Source of the DNA: Lampris incognitus
Lineage: Eukaryota > Chordata > Actinopteri > Lampriformes > Lampridae
Direction of reading: 5' to 3'
DNA length: 64,000 nucleotides
NCBI RefSeq assembly: GCF_029633865.1
Contig: NC_079230.1
Coordinates: forward strand, 29,018,009-29,082,008
Every line of letters begins with the position of its first letter. Position 1 is the stretch's first letter. The translations under genes were made by a program, and so were the position numbers. Under the pieces are notes generated by a model, which saw only the letters and a program-made list of their open reading frames with translations, was not told the origin of the DNA and did no database searches. This document shows positions 8,725 through 20,588 of the stretch, piece after piece.

Positions 8725-10666
8725 CCGGAAAACACCAAAACATGAAGGAAGAAATCAGCGCATTGTGTGGTTAAAAGTAACAGTAGTAATACATTAGCTA
8801 TCAATAATAGCTAGTAGCAAGCTTAGCTTGGAGCAGACAGGTATTTTTGTTGATTTTGGATGGATTAAGCTGGCCATGGGGTCTGCTATACTGTGACATC
8901 TATTGACGACATTGCGCTTCTTGCGTTCTGGGTTTCGGGAAGGGAAAGAAAATGACACCCCCTCCAAACTTTTCACATATCTAGTATCCGATCTGCAGAT
9001 CCCATAGGCACACCGTTTCAGCATTTTGTTGTGTGTTTGAAAGCTTGACGGACCGTTGCTAAGGTCGGATTGGACAAGCACCGTTCTGGGGAGGTACTTT
9101 GCGAAAGCTCAATTGAACTCGAGGCGTTCTAGAGGAGTGTAAAGTCTACCTCGACTGTACACAGTTACGGCTCCTGATCGGTCTAAAGTCTACGGGGAGT
9201 GAACGCTCTAGACTAATCGGAAGCCGAAAGAGCCGATTGTAGCGTACCAGTCATAGGTCCCAGATGAGACGAGCATCAAAGCTTATCAAGAGGAAGAAGA
9301 GTGGTTTTCAAAGTTTACGGCGATGTTTGTTCTTCGATGATTCGTTTGAAGGAAAAGTGTTAGCTATAGCTATTAGCGATTTTCCATAGGAACAACTACA
9401 CGAACTCACAGGCTGGCGCGAATTACAAGTGGAACTACCCCGTAGTCGCCCTGTCGAGAGTCGTGTTTCCATAGCGACGTAGGAACCGCCGGGATCATGA
9501 GTTGACGTCAGCATTTTGCGACAGCTTTCACCGCGACGTAATTATCCCATCCAGGTGGCGGCAAATGTCGAGGTAAATCGTCTCGTTTCTCCTGGAGGAC
9601 TCGAGCCCCCGCTGAACCTCGTCGGTGGCGTAGTCAGCCAACAAAGCCTGCACCTCCTCGTCTGTCCGTTTCTCGGCTGATTTCTCCATTTCGCTTGATC
9701 GAAATTAAGTTTGCTACCACACAGCTTGGTTGCTGGCTTATACAATTGCGCTTGTTGAACACCGAAGTAGAAGGCTGGTTGCTTCCGACGTTCAACCAAT
9801 CGGCGTCGAGCCCCTCCCAGCAGGTTTTCAGGGCCGCTCAGAAGTACCGACCCCAGAGCAGGGACTAGAGACGCTCCCTTAAAAGTCCCAGTAAGAGTTC
9901 CGGTCAGGGGTAGTTCCTCTAGTGGAAACACCAGCAAAGCTGCCGGCCCCCTAAAAGGTTCGGGTAGCTCCGCTGGTGGAAAATGGCCTTATGAGTTGTG
10001 TTGACAGGTTGCTTCACAAGGGGCGTCACTCCAGATACTGAAAGCAAAGGTTCACCTACTTTTGCCACTCACAGATGTGAAATATTGGATCATTTTGCTC
10101 AATAAATGAATGAGCAAGTATCATATTTTTGTCTCATTTGTTTAATTGGGTTTTCTTCATCTACTTTTAGGACTCGTCGCCGGACCGAATCCCCGTGTTA
10201 CCCCCGCCTTGATTGGTGTCGCTAAAGCCACAATTGGCCGTGTGTGCGGGTGTGAAGCCGGATGTGAGTATGTGTCGAGGTGGCTGCAGTAGCGCCTCCT
10301 CTGATCGGTCGGGGCGCCTGTTCGGGGGAGAGGGAGAACTGGAGGAATAGCGTGATCCTGCCACGCGCTACGTCGCCCTGGCGAAACGCCTCACTGTCAG
10401 GGGAACGAAGCGGCTGGCGACTCCACATGCGTCGGAGGAGGCATGTGGTAGTCTGCAGCCCTCCCCGCAATGGCAGAGGGGATGGAGCAGAAACCGGGAG
10501 GGATCGGAAGAGTGGGGTAATTGGTCCCATATAATTGGGGAGACAAAGAGGAACGAAACCCCGATGATGAATTAAGGGACGCAAGATTATTAACACGCCG
10601 AATGTCGAAAAGTTTGTGTTTTCCTGCCTTAACGGGAACCATATTGTTTTTCTTTTGACATTTAAT

Positions 10667-10830
10667 CAGGGGAGAGCGCGAACGCAGTCCCCCACTACCA
10701 GAAATTATGCAGTCGAGATTCCCACGTTTGGGGAATTCGCACAGGTCAGCACAACCGGAGTGCAATGGTCAAGCCTCGCCGTGGGTGAACCACCTTCTTG
10801 ATCATGGTGTCTCCCCTGCCAGGTAAGTAT
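10667..10830 (-). ncRNA. U1 snRNA, unit 5
   Basis: Consensus RNA, PSE and 3' box. Confidence 0.96.
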
Positions 10831-10958
10831 GAACCCCAGCCATCGCACAGAGGAGCTGATTCTGACACACATCTATCTGTATGACGGTGCCACGGCATCA
10901 AGTAAAGCGACTGCTTTGTCCTCACAGAAATCAAGGTTTGTTTCTTTTAACATGTAAA

Positions 10959-11097
10959 CGGGGGAGAGCGCGAACGCAGTCCCCCACTACCGGAAATGAT
11001 GCAGTCCAGAGTCTATAACATTTGGGGAATTGACCTTTCGCAAAGTCAGTTACCGTTGCTATGACCGTCAAGCCTTTCAGAACTATCCAGGAAGTAG
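10959..11097 (-). pseudogene. U1-like copy, unit 5
   Basis: Same sequence as unit 1. Confidence 0.83.
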
Positions 11098-13039
11098 CCG
11101 GAAAACACCAAAACATGAAGGAAGAAATCAGCGCATTGTGTGGTTAAAAGTAACAGTAGTAATACATTAGCTATCAATAATAGCTAGTAGCAAGCTTAGC
11201 TTGGAGCAGACAGGTATTTTTGTTGATTTTGGATGGATTAAGCTGGCCATGGGGTCTGCTATACTGTGACATCTATTGACGACATTGCGCTTCTTGCGTT
11301 CTGGGTTTCGGGAAGGGAAAGAAAATGACACCCCCTCCAAACTTTTCACATATCTAGTATCCGATCTGCAGATCCCATAGGCACACCGTTTCAGCATTTT
11401 GTTGTGTGTTTGAAAGCTTGACGGACCGTTGCTAAGGTCGGATTGGACAAGCACCGTTCTGGGGAGGTACTTTGCGAAAGCTCAATTGAACTCGAGGCGT
11501 TCTAGAGGAGTGTAAAGTCTACCTCGACTGTACACAGTTACGGCTCCTGATCGGTCTAAAGTCTACGGTGAGTGAACGCTCTAGACTAATCGGAAGCCGA
11601 AAGAGCCGATTGTAGCGTACCAGTCATAGGTCCCAGATGAGACGAGCATCAAAGCTTATCAAGAGGAAGAAGAGTGGTTTTCAAAGTTTACGGCGATGTT
11701 TGTTCTTCGATGATTCGTTTGAAGGAAAAGTGTTAGCTATAGCTATTAGCGATTTTCCATAGGAACAACTACACGAACTCACAGGCTGGCGCGAATTACA
11801 AGTGGAACTACCCCGTAGTCGCCCTGTCGAGAGTCGTGTTTCCATAGCGACGTAGGAACCGCCGGGATCATGAGTTGACGTCAGCATTTTGCGACAGCTT
11901 TCACCGCGACGTAATTATCCCATCCAGGTGGCGGCAAATGTCGAGGTAAATCGTCTCGTTTCTCCTGGAGGACTCGAGCCCCCGCTGAACCTCGTCGGTG
12001 GCGTAGTCAGCCAACAAAGCCTGCACCTCCTCGTCTGTCCGTTTCTCGGCTGATTTCTCCATTTCGCTTGATCGAAATTAAGTTTGCTACCACACAGCTT
12101 GGTTGCTGGCTTATACAATTGCGCTTGTTGAACACCGAAGTAGAAGGCTGGTTGCTTCCGACGTTCAACCAATCGGCGTCGAGCCCCTCCCAGCAGGTTT
12201 TCAGGGCCGCTCAGAAGTACCGACCCCAGAGCAGGGACTAGAGACGCTCCCTTAAAAGTCCCAGTAAGAGTTCCGGTCAGGGGTAGTTCCTCTAGTGGAA
12301 ACACCAGCAAAGCTGCCGGCCCCCTAAAAGGTTCGGGTAGTTCCGCTGGTGGAAAATGGCCTTATGAGTTGTGTTGACAGGTTGCTTCACAAGGGGCGTC
12401 ACTCCAGATACTGAAAGCAAAGGTTCACCTACTTTTGCCACTCACAGATGTGAAATATTGGATCATTTTGCTCAATAAATGAATGAGCAAGTATCATATT
12501 TTTGTCTCATTTGTTTAATTGGGTTTTCTTCATCTACTTTTAGGACTCGTCGCCGGACCGAATCCCCGTGTTACCCCCGCCTTGATTGGTGTCGCTAAAG
12601 CCACAATTGGCCGTGTGTGCGGGTGTGAAGCCGGATGTGAGTATGTGTCGAGGTGGCTGCAGTAGCGCCTCCTCTGATCGGTCGGGGCGCCTGTTCGGGG
12701 GAGAGGGAGAACTGGAGGAATAGCGTGATCCTGCCACGCGCTACGTCGCCCTGGCGAAACGCCTCACTGTCAGGGGAACGAAGCGGCTGGCGACTCCACA
12801 TGCGTCGGAGGAGGCATGTGGTAGTCTGCAGCCCTCCCCGCAATGGCAGAGGGGATGGAGCAGAAACCGGGAGGGATCGGAAGAGTGGGGTAATTGGTCC
12901 CATATAATTGGGGAGACAAAGAGTAACGAAACCCCGATGATGAATTAAGGGACGCAAGATTATTAACACGCCGAATGTCGAAAAGTTTGTGTTTTCCTGC
13001 CTTGACGGGAACCATATTGTTTTTCTTTTGACATTTAAT

Positions 13040-13203
13040 CAGGGGAGAGCGCGAACGCAGTCCCCCACTACCAGAAATTATGCAGTCGAGATTCCCACGT
13101 TTGGGGAATTCGCACAGATCAGCACAACCGGAGTGCAATGGTCAAGCCTCGCCGTGGGTGAACCACCTTCTTGATCATGGTGTCTCCCCTGCCAGGTAAG
13201 TAT
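13040..13203 (-). ncRNA. U1 snRNA, unit 6
   Basis: One change, C86U, in the 3' strand of stem-loop 2; shared with unit 8. Binding loops and Sm site intact. Confidence 0.95.
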
Positions 13204-13331
13204 GAACCCCAGCCATCGCACAGAGGAGCTGATTCTGACACACATCTATCTGTATGACGGTGCCACGGCATCAAGTAAAGCGACTGCTTTGTCCTCACAG
13301 AAATCAAGGTTTGTTTCTTTTAACATGTAAA

Positions 13332-13470
13332 CGGGGGAGAGCGCGAACGCAGTCCCCCACTACCGGAAATGATGCAGTCCAGAGTCTATAACATTTGGGG
13401 AATTGACCTTTCGCAAAGTCAGTTACCGTTGCTATGACCGTCAAGCCTTTCAGAACTATCCAGGAAGTAG
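13332..13470 (-). pseudogene. U1-like copy, unit 6
   Basis: Same sequence as unit 1. Confidence 0.83.
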
Positions 13471-15412
13471 CCGGAAAACACCAAAACATGAAGGAAGAAA
13501 TCAGCGCATTGTGTGGTTAAAAGTAACAGTAGTAATACATTAGCTATCAATAATAGCTAGTAGCAAGCTTAGCTTGGAGCAGACAGGTATTTTTGTTGAT
13601 TTTGGATGGATTAAGCTGGCCATGGGGTCTGCTATACTGTGACATCTATTGACGACATTGCGCTTCTTGCGTTCTGGGTTTCGGGAAGGGAAAGAAAATG
13701 ACACCCCCTCCAAACTTTTCACATATCTAGTATCCGATCTGCAGATCCCATAGGCACACCGTTTCAGCATTTTGTTGTGTGTTTGAAAGCTTGACGGACC
13801 GTTGCTAAGGTCGGATTGGACAAGCACCGTTCTGGGGAGGTACTTTGCGAAAGCTCAATTGAACTCGAGGCGTTCTAGAGGAGTGTAAAGTCTACCTCGA
13901 CTGTACACAGTTACGGCTCCTGATCGGTCTAAAGTCTACGGTGAGTGAACGCTCTAGACTAATCGGAAGCCGAAAGAGCCGATTGTAGCGTACCAGTCAT
14001 AGGTCCCAGATGAGACGAGCATCAAAGCTTATCAAGAGGAAGAAGAGTGGTTTTCAAAGTTTACGGCGATGTTTGTTCTTCGATGATTCGTTTGAAGGAA
14101 AAGTGTTAGCTATAGCTATTAGCGATTTTCCATAGGAACAACTACACGAACTCACAGGCTGGCGCGAATTACAAGTGGAACTACCCCGTAGTCGCCCTGT
14201 CGAGAGTCGTGTTTCCATAGCGACGTAGGAACCGCCGGGATCATGAGTTGACGTCAGCATTTTGCGACAGCTTTCACCGCGACGTAATTATCCCATCCAG
14301 GTGGCGGCAAATGTCGAGGTAAATCGTCTCGTTTCTCCTGGAGGACTCGAGCCCCCGCTGAACCTCGTCGGTGGCGTAGTCAGCCAACAAAGCCTGCACC
14401 TCCTCGTCTGTCCGTTTCTCGGCTGATTTCTCCATTTCGCTTGATCGAAATTAAGTTTGCTACCACACAGCTTGGTTGCTGGCTTATACAATTGCGCTTG
14501 TTGAACACCGAAGTAGAAGGCTGGTTGCTTCCGACGTTCAACCAATCGGCGTCGAGCCCCTCCCAGCAGGTTTTCAGGGCCGCTCAGAAGTACCGACCCC
14601 AGAGCAGGGACTAGAGACGCTCCCTTAAAAGTCCCAGTAAGAGTTCCGGTCAGGGGTAGTTCCTCTAGTGGAAACACCAGCAAAGCTGCCGGCCCCCTAA
14701 AAGGTTCGGGTAGTTCCGCTGGTGGAAAATGGCCTTATGAGTTGTGTTGACAGGTTGCTTCACAAGGGGCGTCACTCCAGATACTGAAAGCAAAGGTTCA
14801 CCTACTTTTGCCACTCACAGATGTGAAATATTGGATCATTTTGCTCAATAAATGAATGAGCAAGTATCATATTTTTGTCTCATTTGTTTAATTGGGTTTT
14901 CTTCATCTACTTTTAGGACTCGTCGCCGGACCGAATCCCCGTGTTACCCCCGCCTTGATTGGTGTCGCTAAAGCCACAATTGGCCGTGTGTGCGGGTGTG
15001 AAGCCGGATGTGAGTATGTGTCGAGGTGGCTGCAGTAGCGCCTCCTCTGATCGGTCGGGGCGCCTGTTCGGGGGAGAGGGAGAACTGGAGGAATAGCGTG
15101 ATCCTGCCACGCGCTACGTCGCCCTGGCGAAACGCCTCACTGTCAGGGGAACGAAGCGGCTGGCGACTCCACATGCGTCGGAAGAGGCATGTGGTAGTCT
15201 GCAGCCCTCCCCGCAATGGCAGAGGGGATGGAGCAGAAACCGGGAGGGATCGGAAGAGTGGGGTAATTGGTCCCATATAATTGGGGAGACAAAGAGGAAC
15301 GAAACCCCGATGATGAATTAAGGGACGCAAGATTATTAACACGCCGAATGTCGTAAAGTTTGTGTTTTCCTGCCTTAACGGGAACCATATTGTTTTTCTT
15401 TTGACATTTAAT

Positions 15413-15576
15413 CAGGGGAGAGCGCGAACGCAGTCCCCCACTACCAGAAATTATGCAGTCGAGATTCCCACGTTTGGGGAATTCGCACAGGTCAGCACAA
15501 CCGGAGTGCAATGGTCAAGCCTCGCCGTGGGTGAACCACCTTCTTGATCATGGTGTCCCCCCTGCCAGGTAAGTAT
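15413..15576 (-). ncRNA. U1 snRNA, unit 7
   Basis: One change, A19G, in the 5' part of stem-loop 1. Binding loops and Sm site intact. Confidence 0.95.
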
Positions 15577-15704
15577 GAACCCCAGCCATCGCACAGAGGA
15601 CCTGATTCTGACACACATCTATCTGTATGACGGTGCCACGGCATCAAGTAAAGCGACTGCTTTGTCCTCACAGAAATCAAGGTTTGTTTCTTTTAACATG
15701 TAAA

Positions 15705-15843
15705 CGGGGGAGAGCGCGAACGCAGTCCCCCACTACCGGAAATGATGCAGTCCAGAGTCTATAACATTTGGGGAATTGACCTTTCGCAAAGTCAGTTACC
15801 GTTGCTATGACCGTCAAGCCTTTCAGAACTATCCAGGAAGTAG
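15705..15843 (-). pseudogene. U1-like copy, unit 7
   Basis: Same sequence as unit 1. Confidence 0.83.
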
Positions 15844-17784
15844 CCGGAAAACACCAAAACATGAAGGAAGAAATCAGCGCATTGTGTGGTTAAAAGTAAC
15901 AGTAGTAATACATTAGCTATCAATAATAGCTAGTAGCAAGCTTAGCTTGGAGCAGACAGGTATTTTTGTTGATTTTGGATGGATTAAGCTGGCCATGGGG
16001 TCTGCTATACTGTGACATCTATTGACGACATTGCGCTTCTTGCGTTCTGGGTTTCGGGAAGGGAAAGAAAATGACACCCCCTCCAAACTTTTCACATATC
16101 TAGTATCCGATCTGCAGATCCCATAGGCACACCGTTTCAGCATTTTGTTGTGTGTTTGAAAGCTTGACGGACCGTTGCTAAGGTCGGATTGGACAAGCAC
16201 CGTTCTGGGGAGGTACTTTGCGAAAGCTCAATTGAACTCGAGGCGTTCTAGAGGAGTGTAAAGTCTACCTCGACTGTACACAGTTACGGCTCCTGATCGG
16301 TCTAAAGTCTACGGTGAGTGAACGCTCTAGACTAATCGGAAGCCGAAAGAGCCGATTGTAGCGTACCAGTCATAGGTCCCAGATGAGACGAGCATCAAAG
16401 CTTATCAAGAGGAAGAAGAGTGGTTTTCAAAGTTTACGGCGATGTTTGTTCTTCGATGATTCGTTTGAAGGAAAAGTGTTAGCTATAGCTATTAGCGATT
16501 TTCCATAGGAACAACTACACGAACTCACAGGCTGGCGCGAATTACAAGTGGAACTACCCCGTAGTCGCCCTGTCGAGAGTCGTGTTTCCATAGCGACGTA
16601 GGAACCGCCGGGATCATGAGTTGACGTCAGCATTTTGCGACAGCTTTCACCGCGACGTAATTATCCCATCCAGGTGGCGGCAAATGTCGAGGTAAATCGT
16701 CTCGTTTCTCCTGGAGGACTCGAGCCCCCGCTGAACCTCGTCGGTGGCGTAGTCAGCCAACAAAGCCTGCACCTCCTCGTCTGTCCGTTTCTCGGCTGAT
16801 TTCTCCATTTCGCTTGATCGAAATTAAGTTTGCTACCACACAGCTTGGTTGCTGGCTTATACAATTGCGCTTGTTGAACACCGAAGTAGAAGGCTGGTTG
16901 CTTCCGACGTTCAACCAATCGGCGTCGAGCCCCTCCCAGCAGGTTTTCAGGGCCGCTCAGAAGTACCGACCCCAGAGCAGGGACTAGAGACGCTCCCTTA
17001 AAAGTCCCAGTAAGAGTTCCGGTCAGGGGTAGTTCCTCTAGTGGAAACACCAGCAAAGCTGCCGGCCCCCTAAAAGGTTCGGGTAGTTCCGCTGGTGGAA
17101 AATGGCCTTATGAGTTGTGTTGACAGGTTGCTTCACAAGGGGCGTCACTCCAGATACTGAAAGCAAAGGTTCACCTACTTTTGCCACTCACAGATGTGAA
17201 ATATTGGATCATTTTGCTCAATAAATGAATGAGCAAGTATCATATTTTTGTCTCATTTGTTTAATTGGGTTTTCTTCATCTACTTTTAGGACTCGTCGCC
17301 GGACCGAATCCCCGTGTTACCCCCGCCTTGATTGGTGTCGCTAAAGCCACAATTGGCCGTGTGTGCGGGTGTGAAGCCGGATGTGAGTATGTGTCGAGGT
17401 GGCTGCAGTAGCGCCTCCTCTGATCGGTCGGGGCGCCTGTTCGGGGGAGAGGGAGAACTGGAGGAATAGCGTGATCCTGCCACGCGCTACGTCGCCCTGG
17501 CGAAACGCCTCACTGTCAGGGGAACGAAGCGGCTGGCGACTCCACATGCGTCGGAGGAGGCATGTGGTAGTCTGCAGCCCTCCCCGCAATGGCAGAGGGG
17601 ATGGAGCAGAAACCGGGAGGGATCGGAAGAGTGGGGTAATTGGTCCCATATAATTGGGGAGACAAAGAGGAACGAAACCCCGATGATGAATTAAGGGACG
17701 CAAGATTATTAACATGCCGAATGTCGAAAAGTTTGTGTTTCCTGCCTTAACGGGAACCATATTGTTTTTCTTTTGACATTTAAT

Positions 17785-17948
17785 CAGGGGAGAGCGCGAA
17801 CGCAGTCCCCCACTACCGGAAATTATGCAGTCGAGATTCCCACGTTTGGGGAATTCGCACAGATCAGCACAACCGGAGTGCAATGGTCAAGCCTCGCCGT
17901 GGGTGAACCACCTTCTTGATCATGGTGTCTCCCCTGCCAGGTAAGTAT
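17785..17948 (-). ncRNA. U1 snRNA, unit 8 (altered Sm site)
   Basis: Two changes: C86U (shared with unit 6) and U131C, which turns the Sm site AATTTCTGG into AATTTCCGG. The new base is the one found in the decayed U1-like copy at that position. Sm-ring assembly may be weakened, so this copy may be less functional. The base change is seen; the effect is inferred. Confidence 0.92.
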
Positions 17949-18076
17949 GAACCCCAGCCATCGCACAGAGGAGCTGATTCTGACACACATCTATCTGTAT
18001 GACGGTGCCACGGCATCAAGTAAAGCGACTGCTTTGTCCTCACAGAAATCAAGGTTTGTTTCTTTTAACATGTAAA

Positions 18077-18215
18077 CGGGGGAGAGCGCGAACGCAGTCC
18101 CCCACTACCGGAAATGATGCAGTCCAGAGTCTATAACATTTGGGGAATTGACCTTTCGCAAAGTCAGTTACCGTTGCTATGACCGTCAAGCCTTTCAGAA
18201 CTATCCAGGAAGTAG
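18077..18215 (-). pseudogene. U1-like copy, unit 8
   Basis: Same sequence as unit 1; possible donor of the altered Sm-site base in the neighbouring U1. Confidence 0.83.
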
Positions 18216-20157
18216 CCGGAAAACACCAAAACATGAAGGAAGAAATCAGCGCATTGTGTGGTTAAAAGTAACAGTAGTAATACATTAGCTATCAATAATA
18301 GCTAGTAGCAAGCTTAGCTTGGAGCAGACAGGTATTTTTGTTGATTTTGGATGGATTAAGCTGGCCATGGGGTCTGCTATACTGTGACATCTATTGACGA
18401 CATTGCGCTTCTTGCGTTCTGGGTTTCGGGAAGGGAAAGAAAATGACACCCCCTCCAAACTTTTCACATATCTAGTATCCGATCTGCAGATCCCATAGGC
18501 ACACCGTTTCAGCATTTTGTTGTGTGTTTGAAAGCTTGACGGACCGTTGCTAAGGTCGGATTGGACAAGCACCGTTCTGGGGAGGTACTTTGCGAAAGCT
18601 CAATTGAACTCGAGGCGTTCTAGAGGAGTGTAAAGTCTACCTCGACTGTACACAGTTACGGCTCCTGATCGGTCTAAAGTCTACGGTGAGTGAACGCTCT
18701 AGACTAATCGGAAGCCGAAAGAGCCGATTGTAGCGTACCAGTCATAGGTCCCAGATGAGACGAGCATCAAAGCTTATCAAGAGGAAGAAGAGTGGTTTTC
18801 AAAGTTTACGGCGATGTTTGTTCTTCGATGATTCGTTTGAAGGAAAAGTGTTAGCTATAGCTATTAGCGATTTTCCATAGGAACAACTACACGAACTCAC
18901 AGGCTGGCGCGAATTACAAGTGGAACTACCCCGTAGTCGCCCTGTCGAGAGTCGTGTTTCCATAGCGACGTAGGAACCGCCGGGATCATGAGTTGACGTC
19001 AGCATTTTGCGACAGCTTTCACCGCGACGTAATTATCCCATCCAGGTGGCGGCAAATGTCGAGGTAAATCGTCTCGTTTCTCCTGGAGGACTCGAGCCCC
19101 CGCTGAACCTCGTCGGTGGCGTAGTCAGCCAACAAAGCCTGCACCTCCTCGTCTGTCCGTTTCTCGGCTGATTTCTCCATTTCGCTTGATCGAAATTAAG
19201 TTTGCTACCACACAGCTTGGTTGCTGGCTTATACAATTGCGCTTGTTGAACACCGAAGTAGAAGGCTGGTTGCTTCCGACGTTCAACCAATCGGCGTCGA
19301 GCCCCTCCCAGCAGGTTTTCAGGGCCGCTCAGAAGTACCGACCCCAGAGCAGGGACTAGAGACGCTCCCTTAAAAGTCCCAGTAAGAGTTCCGGTCAGGG
19401 GTAGTTCCTCTAGTGGAAACACCAGCAAAGCTGCCGGCCCCCTAAAAGGTTCGGGTAGTTCCGCTGGTGGAAAATGGCCTTATGAGTTGTGTTGACAGGT
19501 TGCTTCACAAGGGGCGTCACTCCAGATACTGAAAGCAAAGGTTCACCTACTTTTGCCACTCACAGATGTGAAATATTGGATCATTTTGCTCAATAAATGA
19601 ATGAGCAAGTATCATATTTTTGTCTCATTTGTTTAATTGGGTTTTCTTCATCTACTTTTAGGACTCGTCGCCGGACCGAATCCCCGTGTTACCCCCGCCT
19701 TGATTGGTGTCGCTAAAGCCACAATTGGCCGTGTGTGCGGGTGTGAAGCCGGATGTGAGTATGTGTCGAGGTGGCTGCAGTAGCGCCTCCTCTGATCGGT
19801 CGGGGCGCCTGTTCGGGGGAGAGGGAGAACTGGAGGAATAGCGTGATCCTGCCACGCGCTACGTCGCCCTGGCGAAACGCCTCACTGTCAGGGGAACGAA
19901 GCGGCTGGCGACTCCACATGCGTCGGAAGAGGCATGTGGTAGTCTGCAGCCCTCCCCGCAATGGCAGAGGGGATGGAGCAGAAACCGGGAGGGATCGGAA
20001 GAGTGGGGTAATTGGTCCCATATAATTGGGGAGACAAAGAGGAACGAAACCCCGATGATGAATTAAGGGACGCAAGATTATTAACACGCCGAATGTCGTA
20101 AAGTTTGTGTTTTCCTGCCTTAACGGGAACCATATTGTTTTTCTTTTGACATTTAAT

Positions 20158-20321
20158 CAGGGGAGAGCGCGAACGCAGTCCCCCAGTACCAGAAATTATG
20201 CAGTCGAGATTCCCACGTTTGGGGAATTCGCACAGGTCAGCACAACCGGAGTGCAATGGTCAAGCCTCGCCGTGGGTGAACCACCTTCTTGATCGTGGTG
20301 TCTCCCCTGCCAGGTAAGTAT
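20158..20321 (-). ncRNA. U1 snRNA, unit 9
   Basis: Two private changes: U27C, just before the 70K loop GATCAAGAAG, and G136C, between the Sm site and stem-loop 4. Confidence 0.94.
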
Positions 20322-20449
20322 GAACCCCAGCCATCGCACAGAGGAGCTGATTCTGACACACATCTATCTGTATGACGGTGCCACGGCATCAAGTAAAGCG
20401 ACTGCTTTGTCCTCACAGAAATCAAGGTTTGTTTCTTTTAACATGTAAA

Positions 20450-20588
20450 CGGGGGAGAGCGCGAACGCAGTCCCCCACTACCGGAAATGATGCAGTCCAG
20501 AGTCTATAACATTTGGGGAATTGACCTTTCGCAAAGTCAGTTACCGTTGCTATGACCGTCAAGCCTTTCAGAACTATCCAGGAAGTAG
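20450..20588 (-). pseudogene. U1-like copy, unit 9
   Basis: Same sequence as unit 1. Confidence 0.83.

Larger units (their letters stand above)
7117..9486. repeat. Array unit 4
   Basis: 2370 bp. Harbinger 7006-7618, Tc1 7639-7806, SINE 7808-8188. Carries the same three private changes as unit 2, exactly 4,743 bp further on. Confidence 0.95.
9487..11859. repeat. Array unit 5
   Basis: 2373 bp. Harbinger 9376-9988, Tc1 10009-10176, SINE 10178-10558. No difference from unit 3 noticed. Confidence 0.95.
11860..14232. repeat. Array unit 6
   Basis: 2373 bp. Harbinger 11749-12361, Tc1 12382-12549, SINE 12551-12931. Private T at 12924 in the SINE tail and G at 13004 in the U1 3' flank; shares a U1 change with unit 8. 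Confidence 0.95.
14233..16605. repeat. Array unit 7
   Basis: 2373 bp. Harbinger 14122-14734, Tc1 14755-14922, SINE 14924-15304. Shares CGGAAGAGG in the SINE and GTCGTAAAG in the 3' flank with unit 9; AGGACCTGA in the U1 promoter as in units 11 and 15. Confidence 0.95.
16606..18977. repeat. Array unit 8
   Basis: 2372 bp. Harbinger 16495-17107, Tc1 17128-17295, SINE 17297-17677. One T lost in the U1 3' flank (near 17740), which fuses two antisense frames into one 180-codon frame. AACATGCCG near 17712 is shared with unit 10. Confidence 0.95.
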
